Origin: Fusobacteriaceae bacterium
Lineage (GTDB): Bacteria > Fusobacteriota > Fusobacteriia > Fusobacteriales > Fusobacteriaceae
Length of the DNA: 10,512 bases
Direction of reading: 5' to 3'
Assembly (NCBI GenBank): GCA_900764925.1
Contig: CAAFPW010000015.1
Span: 1 to 10,512 of the forward strand
Of this stretch, positions 9,001 through 10,512 are shown one piece after another. The position numbers and the translations under genes were made by a program. Below the pieces are notes generated by a model, which was not told where the DNA came from, made no database searches, and saw only the letters and a list, made by a program, of their open reading frames with translations. The first letter of the stretch is position 1, and each line of letters opens with the position of its first letter.

Positions 9001-9948
9001 AAATCTGGAGATATTACAATTGATAATCTTTCTGCTAATAATGATGTAGATATAGTAACAGAAAATGGAAAGATTGTAAGTAGTGGTTCTTTAAAATCTA
9101 TAAATGATTATATGAATATATACTCAGCTAAAGGAGATATAGATCTCAATGATGTATATGCAAAAGATGAAAATAGAGTAACAGCTAAAGATGGAAATAT
9201 CTATATCAAAAAAATAAATGGTGACTATGTAATTATAACTCTAGGTAAAAAAGATAAAGAGATGAAGGTAGATGAAACTATTGTAGGTAAAGGAGCTATC
9301 TTATCAAGTAATGATATTACAGTTAAAAATCTAAGCCAAAGAGAAGGAGAAAAGAGCTTGGTTGAGATTACATTTAATAACTCTGAAGATAATCAAGATT
9401 CTCCTATTAAAAATATAGAACTTCATGCAAAAGGAATTGAAAATGGAATTAAGATAAATCAATTATGGGTTCATGATGCCTACATTACTACAGATAGAGA
9501 GATACTACAATTTCCAAAACTTGTAGTAACAGGAAAAGGAAATTTTGCAAATAGTTCTACAACAGTTACTGTTTATGGAGAAGACTCATCATTTGATACT
9601 TCTAACATTCATATTTGGAATGATGCTGATAAGAAAGAATGGATAGTTCTAAACTTCCTACCTGAAAGACAGATGATTTATACAGATGGAATGTTATTAA
9701 GACTTCAAGATGGTTATAAAGTATATGAACAACGTATTTCAGCTAATGATTATATGATAGATCATTTACATGATTATTTGACAACAGAACATAAATTAAA
9801 CGAAATAAAAGACTCGTTCACATATCTATATAAACCTTATCTTCAATATAACCTAATAGATAATAATACTGAATCAGATGAAGAGGAAAAAGACTTAGAG
9901 GTTGTAAAAACAGAAGATGGAGATATAGTAATTCAAGAAAAGAGATAA
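1..9948 (+). CDS. Leukotoxin LktA-family giant filamentous exoprotein (TpsA-like), 3' part, 5' end outside window
   Basis: The frame is open from base 1 and ends at TAA 9946-9948, giving 3,315 visible residues. The first in-frame ATG (79) has no Shine-Dalgarno sequence and lies inside the first repeat, so it is not the start. Seen: about 22 Gly/Ala-rich units of roughly 53 residues (res 1-1263), then FHA-type beta-helix segments interrupted by helical inserts (res 1374-1425, 2216-2334) and an aromatic insert (1826-1995), a G-D-I ladder (about 2783-3075) and a C-terminal domain (3077-3315). There are no membrane segments, LPxTG motif or autotransporter barrel, and one Cys. Family knowledge: TPS exoproteins have an N-terminal secretion domain, here missing, and are exported through a TpsB barrel. 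F. necrophorum LktA (about 3,240 aa) is a secreted leukocyte toxin. Inference: cell-surface or secreted toxin/adhesin. Toxin activity is not demonstrated, and a pure adhesin is the alternative. The LktA-like call rests on architecture plus the small gene that follows. Confidence 0.9.
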   Translation, partial: GTAGIAGSIAVNKIVNNTTTDIDGIEMIADGSVGALSESDDIISNYAGTLALAGTAAIGVSVSVNEISGNTVASINDSTITANGNGEGVKTHGDIADDSIIDSIIDKETAQLGNNLADKREESITNGIAVDSSSTHTLKSLLANGGLGGIAAVNGTVNVNQINGTTKANVSDSALTSTKALNIKSSDYTNSSGIVGSASLGGNAGIGASSDTNLVGRSVNTELIGSSLEGDNIDIGAISKQGISSFGIGVGGAITGAGVAGTVSVVDLKGNTSVNIDNTDIISANNILINSNHSGVISLGSGSLGVGATGVGVGAGISVVKDENKTDITIDESEITSEKTIDIAAENSSKIQTAITSAGVAGIGAGVAGTVSINNITNNVTTKISNSVITSNSENISLKSENNLDASLISAGGAAGFVGVGAVVNINTIDSSVITDVSDTDISANNGAIEITADEIRNMEQIFANVVGGAAAIGGNVIINNFGTAVDGSIKVSDNLSIDGAYAQANGTQENKFDDRVSGIFDEFEITDENYKVEGSKGGTSNTNNTGIKVNISDNSNIGGNTVDIVSNEINNIDVVGGGGSIGVVSASGSVAITNINRNIGINISNSDINSVDKLNIGTKTSGNINLEVYQGSVGLAGLGAAYAGINSEGEALIDISSNSNLTSKKDLDIFAEDTVDIEATSTGLSGGIIAAGAIISEVENNGNIGVTIENAKIKAENNVNVKAKKENEINSEAIGGSVGIASGIGVSSKAKDGGTIKVEMLKANEINGEELNIQAINNLAVNAKTGSIAAGALVGVGVSIAEAETSSNTIVSTENGTKLIGDTIKIEAEISGIDGKEHTVSAETESVGGGGIAGVDSNLAKVVNRSSSQLNLNGINFSGKNSSQIKDLIMTSRNNTKLKADIDSISFGGIFTSGVNTAEIDNFGKSFINVSNSEKSDVENLKIEGVTNSENILVSNGNGGGGLAAGSAIVESKVNTTSDVNVGGTWNVSNLFEATATDNIDVSINADSTRGGFIGANGITISNEVKNDESTRVKIMDGTTITGLGQVNIESKNDIDVDIEASGAAYGGAGFADVVVKNSVDKKTAVEIGKANITTDKEQKYQAFTDADILVKNKIDAAGAIAGTTGKIENTLNTKNNISLTKDGHLETTKYDQDIILAASDKIKDIVEGIAETSGAGGASKADVKSNLARENRIDVNGDILSYNDVKLYTGMDKNEKSSSVDYRALAHSYTHGAFTGADPILGTNISVKNQVVTGTDSDIKSVRNIDVEANSGENRIERAVQKYTWYSQENSSDYVTTASGESNENINSEDNYADIQGNMEAGIYANQVITIDGVVDLNKDINGKTDIVDADVISKPKLTYGEGTNIDVETGIEDYANNLIKRYNEICELLKDYSDEKSAAYQGYQAEKTRILNTMISLGLAEEVAFEDETKAIVPIGKLDVQYVKISDIVASGGNITINSGNIKNVQEGIDSGRIKANGNPQISITNNSNLYLKVGDIRILEKGGVISFNNSILKDTSLEEKSAINIENNWNSTLTVKDEKGDKHDVKVLSTIEVTGDIENLIGDINIINRGGDILMQGEEIGDSTNIVAGGNLNLSATGSISQAYTEGITNIGTTPEEAWKEFMQSTKDQALENNDLQSDQNENFYRGTGVRGSTTSGIIAGGEIYLNGEVINVNGKVQSGFDKYEVIINGDTIGYNNQKVSDLIASYDKNWDNNGGTITENNLKDYILTKGGNKYDEQTGTFYYEPATYYDPSTKQVVVENINVGGGKVYITGRVISTGNGEITALDGAANINIDNNTNNDLRIGTIRNSDVQGLISINDAQKNIVTEYYRDKTVTKEITNQRDENGSYIYNVRETLADGTERYYTPDKGMRYNWTEGSETGISSTYTQSKDFYFWGGLRLSMDQVIRDNTSKPKETEVLDKTGKPVGSFISQDTNNNSDFSMNFTNKAGNEKEIVGKRSWTEYHDFLHSSGTDYYEWTEKGITEQTYTGSIKADRDIGIKFIGSENGNINIESNNNIELAGSITNARSTNTMAKGNTGNSMTNILSENGKIIETAGSITADTFELKGKNGIENIVINGIGDTVNLSANVADGNIDIEVRNNVILGELVGKDRVELSAYGNISQQNRETAGVVGNRIDLVSEIGGIDLIVDSGDTPLVGGDTLSASINASAAKDISLKESDGDMRIGKIYSSQGDVTLETDGALVDALPTGEHVENISTQEMINRWKEAGLIDSEELRNEKEQQYKEYSDGVKAEYAEYLELKSQTLEEGSVEAQKLAKLNEKYSNYADAEDYLSNSTEGQNQLKLKNSGGKWDQNQLLYAIQDSMVNQEGGSTQKEIKEPNIKGNNITIKAGKGVGVDKEETVVDLTTLKENNYEGLKKLASSEAADVIWNQEEGIATIREKNPIGIQMTNSEGKLNVEANDNIYLAARVEENGNPDVNTLYVENINTTGNIRLLGTGGVFNVSQDGTNFTGKDLILEGGKGDLGELEKALTMNISGTLIARSDGNIYLNQTAGDLNVAAIYGGGVVNLKSAGNIFSTNVVLDKYGNEESAGNTSGTSEEDSDLILGYINAEKGIVLDAQKDIGTAEQGINIRNGKEYAVDAKGENIYLQGKKDGTLLLGTLDAQENIEIESEDSITTSETIKGRNITFVAENNITLGTEQQDTNLTSNKLNLNAKNGSIAQNERDTVISKDVIASANTGIKLDSNKNKFDSINLENNSNDILVNNSGENGLNVTFNKGTNAGNIIINNVTGNMNIKGSNGSINATGENDLIFNNENGDITIEENNNLTAGKDISIVTNKGNINTNNSEITANSNVTLETLVGDILAAGNIEATLGDIDVSSAESGNIGVTGSLTAGNSIDVLGNQGAINLTKGAKEYLVKSGAETTILTESGDVGLSGDILSGKDLLLSTTLGDITHDTNIVSGGEGRVETKETGDITINNMTTENDLYLTTKVGDINANELRSINGSVYVSSANRGNIKARDIDAYAMANIFTKSGDITIDNLSANNDVDIVTENGKIVSSGSLKSINDYMNIYSAKGDIDLNDVYAKDENRVTAKDGNIYIKKINGDYVIITLGKKDKEMKVDETIVGKGAILSSNDITVKNLSQREGEKSLVEITFNNSEDNQDSPIKNIELHAKGIENGIKINQLWVHDAYITTDREILQFPKLVVTGKGNFANSSTTVTVYGEDSSFDTSNIHIWNDADKKEWIVLNFLPERQMIYTDGMLLRLQDGYKVYEQRISANDYMIDHLHDYLTTEHKLNEIKDSFTYLYKPYLQYNLIDNNTESDEEEKDLEVVKTEDGDIVIQEKR
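765..792 (+). repeat. 28-bp exact direct repeat, copy 1
   Basis: This segment encodes GAGVAGTVS and is identical base for base to 1089-1116, 324 nt (108 codons, two repeat units) downstream. It includes GCG, an uncommon alanine codon in a gene that otherwise uses GCA and GCT. The flanking bases differ immediately on both sides. Confidence 0.9.
1089..1116 (+). repeat. 28-bp exact direct repeat, copy 2
   Basis: Second copy of the segment at 765-792, same frame and same peptide, including the uncommon GCG codon. It lies in the unit two positions further along, which suggests duplication or gene conversion of a two-unit block. Confidence 0.9.
4120..4275 (+). other. Predicted helical insert 1 in the exoprotein, with the only cysteine
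   Basis: Residues 1374-1425 change from Asn/Gly/Thr beta-type sequence to a charged, Leu/Tyr/Glu/Lys-rich stretch (ANNLIKRYNEICELLKDYS, then YQAEKTRILNTM) that looks alpha-helical. Codon 4165-4167 (TGT, res 1389) is the only Cys I find in the 3,315 visible residues. Just after it comes the strand-type segment ISDIVASGGNITI, where the beta-helix resumes. The function of the insert is unknown. Confidence 0.6.
4441..4540 (+). repeat. Beta-helix module copy A (I-x-I-x-N-S ... L-x-V ... G-x-I)
   Basis: Residues about 1481-1513 read P-x-I-S-I-T-N-N-S-x-L-x-L-K-V-G-D-I-R-I and then G-G-V-I-S-F-N-N. The same plan recurs at 5371-5475. I recall this N-S/T...L...G-x-I pattern from many giant bacterial exoproteins. 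The match to copy B is in pattern, not in strict identity. Confidence 0.5.
4850..4960 (+). other. Short charged, probably helical insert
   Basis: Residues about 1617-1653 contain TPEEAWKEFMQSTKDQALEN followed by an Asp/Gln/Asn-rich tail. This is unlike the beta-strand sequence on either side and reads as a surface loop with one helix. A second loop of mixed type lies at about 5110-5280 (res 1704-1760), with a Tyr-rich end (FYYEPATYYDPS). No function can be assigned. Confidence 0.45.
5371..5475 (+). repeat. Beta-helix module copy B (I-x-I-x-N-T ... L-x-I ... G-x-I)
   Basis: Residues about 1791-1825 read A-N-I-N-I-D-N-N-T-x-x-D-L-R-I-G-T-I-R and then Q-G-L-I-S-I-N-D, the same plan as 4441-4540. 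It directly precedes the aromatic insert. It is preceded by GGGKVYITGRVISTGNGEI, a typical beta-helix rung pair. Confidence 0.5.
5476..5985 (+). other. Tyr/Trp/Phe-rich insert domain of the exoprotein
   Basis: Residues 1826-1995 (170 aa) contain about 23 aromatic residues (13 Tyr, 4 Trp, 6 Phe by eye), in clusters such as EYYRD, RYYTP, MRYNW, DFYFWGG, SWTEYHDF and DYYEW. The rest of the protein is poor in Trp. The segment is rich in charged residues and has a short Pro/Lys-containing linker (SKPKE). It looks like a folded domain inserted in the beta-helix. Ligand or receptor binding is conceivable, but nothing in the sequence proves it. Confidence 0.6.
6646..7002 (+). other. Predicted helical/coiled-coil insert 2
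   Basis: Residues 2216-2334 are Glu/Lys/Gln/Ala/Leu-rich with little Gly, e.g. ELRNEKEQQYKEYSDG, VKAEYAEYLELKSQTLEEG and EAQKLAKLNEKYSNYADAE. Leu, Tyr and Ala spacing suggests two or more amphipathic helices, perhaps a helical hairpin projecting from the shaft. After a short Gly/Lys turn a further helix (QLLYAIQDSM) follows before beta-helix sequence returns near 7040. Confidence 0.65.
8161..8460 (+). other. Asn-rich beta-helix block with T-ending codons
   Basis: By direct count 30 of 100 codons here are Asn. Ile is mostly ATT/ATC (10 of 13) and Val mostly GTT (3 of 4). The sequence keeps the G-N-I / G-D-I rung pattern of the beta-helix. Composition changes abruptly at about 8460. Confidence 0.75.
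8461..8760 (+). other. A-ending-codon block of the beta-helix
   Basis: In these 100 codons Asn falls to 5. Ile is ATA in 7 of 8, Val GTA in 6 of 7, Ala GCA in 7 of 8 and Thr ACA in 9 of 11. The protein keeps the same rung pattern (GDI, GNI, GDV), so structure continues while base and residue choice switch. This points to a different mutational or recombinational history from the block just upstream. Confidence 0.75.
8692..9222 (+). repeat. Regular G-[D/N/K]-[I/V] beta-helix ladder, 20-22 residues per rung
   Basis: Rung-start glycine codons lie at 8692, 8755, 8821, 8881, 8947, 9007, 9067, 9133 and 9193, i.e. steps of 63, 66, 60, 66, 60, 60, 66 and 60 nt. Each starts G-D/N/K-I/V and carries two further short strands. 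Less regular rungs precede at 8347, 8416, 8482, 8521, 8551 and 8614. The period is close to the roughly 19-residue repeats of filamentous haemagglutinin, so a right-handed beta-helix shaft is likely. Confidence 0.8.
9230..9945 (+). other. C-terminal non-repeat domain of the exoprotein
   Basis: From about residue 3077 the ladder ends and the sequence becomes non-repetitive, with more hydrophobic and aromatic strands (ILQFPKLVVTGKGNF, IHIWND, EWIVLNFLPERQMIYTDGM, YKVYEQR). Then comes a probably helical stretch (NDYMIDHLHDYLTTEHKL) and an acidic tail (ESDEEEKDLE) ending in EKR. There is no transmembrane helix, sorting motif or 12-strand barrel, which suits a protein released or held by its TPS partner. 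This part looks like a beta-helix cap plus tail; the function is not known. Confidence 0.55.
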
Positions 9949-9953
9949 GGAGG
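9947..9953 (+). promoter_or_regulatory. Strong Shine-Dalgarno site overlapping the exoprotein stop codon
   Basis: AAGGAGG starts within the TAA (9946-9948) and lies 5 nt before the ATG at 9959. The overlap and the 10-nt gap mean a ribosome finishing the giant gene stops on the initiation site of the small gene, so translational coupling is likely. It also fixes the start of the small gene. Confidence 0.9.
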
Positions 9954-9958
9954 AAAAT

Positions 9959-10402
9959 ATGAAAAAATTACATAAAGCAGAAAAATTTACACAGTTTTTA
10001 GAAGAAAAAGAGCTCAAATGTTTCCAAAAAGAAGAGATAAAAGATGAGTTAGAAACAGTTGTATTTCGTTCTTTTATGGAGATAGAAGGGCAAAATCTTC
10101 CTGTGGTAATTATTTTAGACAGAAGTATTTATACAGTTGTTAGGGTACAAATTATAGCTAAAGTAGCAAAAAAATATAATCCTGAGAAAATGTTAGAATA
10201 TATCAATGAAATGAATCGCCAATACAAAGTATTTAAATATTATGTAACAGAAGAAGGAGACTTATATTTAGATAGTTGTATCCCTTCAAATACTGAAAAT
10301 TTTGATGGAGAGTTAGTATATACTGTAATTGATGTAATATTAAAACATTTGACAGAACATTATACTAATTTTATGAAAAAGCTTTGGAGTATTGATCAAT
10401 AG
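9959..10402 (+). CDS. Small LktC-position protein, YbjN/T3SS-chaperone-like fold (putative)
   Basis: 147 aa, ATG with AAGGAGG 5 nt upstream, TAG stop at 10400-10402. There is no signal peptide or membrane segment, and two Cys (res 21, 107), so it is probably cytoplasmic. The pattern by eye is a helix (6-21), three strands (about 32-42, 47-54, 57-65), a helix (75-86) with YINEMNRQYKVFKYYV, strands (90-97 and 101-108, EGDLYLDSCIP), then a long C-terminal helix (116-141, VYTVIDVILKHLTEHYTNFM). This order, and the 'iN-x-lN...k-x-y-v-x-e-x-G-x-l-x-l' core, is what I know from YbjN-family proteins (type III secretion chaperone-like fold). It occupies the place of lktC in the F. necrophorum lktBAC operon, where the product has no known function. 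Inference: a chaperone or quality-control partner that binds the exoprotein before export. A regulator is the alternative. Confidence 0.75.
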   Translation: MKKLHKAEKFTQFLEEKELKCFQKEEIKDELETVVFRSFMEIEGQNLPVVIILDRSIYTVVRVQIIAKVAKKYNPEKMLEYINEMNRQYKVFKYYVTEEGDLYLDSCIPSNTENFDGELVYTVIDVILKHLTEHYTNFMKKLWSIDQ

Positions 10403-10512
10403 ATTTAATAAAATTGAATAAAGAATAATTTTAAAGGAGAAAATTTTACCTTACTTACTGGTATTTGAGAGTATGAGATTTTTTCTGTAAATTTATACTT
10501 TCTATGATAAAA
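10403..10512. other. AT-rich 3' flank with no recognisable gene
   Basis: There is no convincing terminator after the small gene: the nearest inverted repeat (AATTTT 10427-10432 with AAAATT 10440-10445) is A/T only and lacks a following T-run. An SD-like AAAGGAG (10433-10439) has no ATG, GTG or TTG at proper spacing. -10-like TATACT (10494-10499) and TATGAT (10503-10508) occur, but neither has a -35 at about 17 nt. Transcription may continue past the window. Confidence 0.5.
10467..10502 (+). other. Weak inverted repeat / possible RNA hairpin
   Basis: GAGAGTAT (10467-10474) can pair with ATACTTTC (10495-10502) with one G-U pair. The pairing may extend inward three more pairs, two of them G-U, leaving a T-rich loop at 10478-10491. 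No T-run follows on either strand, so it is not a standard intrinsic terminator. It may be chance in AT-rich DNA. Confidence 0.25.

Noticed and set aside
10443..10490. Fifteen-codon leader peptide starting at ATT after the orphan SD-like site
   Set aside because: It needs a rare ATT start, is very short and has no supporting attenuator structure.
10494..10508. -10-like boxes TATACT and TATGAT as a promoter for a downstream gene
   Set aside because: The only -35-like TTGAGA (10465-10470) is 23 nt from TATACT and farther from TATGAT; neither spacing is acceptable, and AT-rich DNA gives such boxes often.

Overview
The window is almost entirely the 3' part of one giant, AT-rich exoprotein gene, followed 10 nt later by a small second gene and about 110 nt of AT-rich flank. 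The reading frame is open from base 1 with no start and runs to a TAA at 9946-9948, so at least 3,315 residues are visible and the N-terminus (signal peptide and secretion domain) lies upstream of the window. The low GC, the A/T-ending codons, the protein architecture and the gene order point to a Fusobacterium. The best match I can recognise is the leukotoxin (LktA) family of filamentous adhesins/toxins. In F. necrophorum the operon is lktB-lktA-lktC, where LktB is the two-partner-secretion (TPS) outer-membrane transporter, LktA a toxin of about 3,240 residues and LktC a small protein of unknown function. The window would then be the tail of such an operon. The species cannot be fixed from sequence alone.

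Layout of the exoprotein, using residue numbers counted from base 1. (1) Bases 1-3790 (res 1-1263) hold about 22 degenerate Gly/Ala-rich units, mostly 51-60 residues long. (2) Bases 3790-4330 are a transition plus a predicted helical insert that carries the only cysteine I find in the protein. (3) Bases 4330-5475 are FHA-like beta-helix with two copies of an 'I-x-I-x-N-(S/T)' module and two charged inserts. (4) Bases 5476-5985 are a Tyr/Trp/Phe-rich insert. (5) Bases 5986-6640 are beta-helix. (6) Bases 6646-7002 are a long helical, probably coiled-coil insert. (7) Bases 7003-9230 are beta-helix, ending in a very regular G-[D/N/K]-I ladder every 20-22 residues. (8) Bases 9230-9948 are a distinct C-terminal domain with an acidic tail and no membrane anchor.

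The downstream gene (9959-10402, 147 aa) starts from a strong AAGGAGG site that overlaps the toxin's stop codon, so the two are probably co-transcribed and translationally coupled. It sits where lktC sits. By eye its pattern fits the YbjN / type III secretion chaperone-like fold, which suggests, as inference only, a cytoplasmic helper for the giant exported protein.

The most interesting points are this possible chaperone link, an abrupt shift of codon and amino-acid composition inside the toxin gene near base 8460, a 28-bp exact internal duplication, and the helical and aromatic inserts that break up the beta-helix. No RNA genes, insertion sequences or CRISPR arrays were seen.
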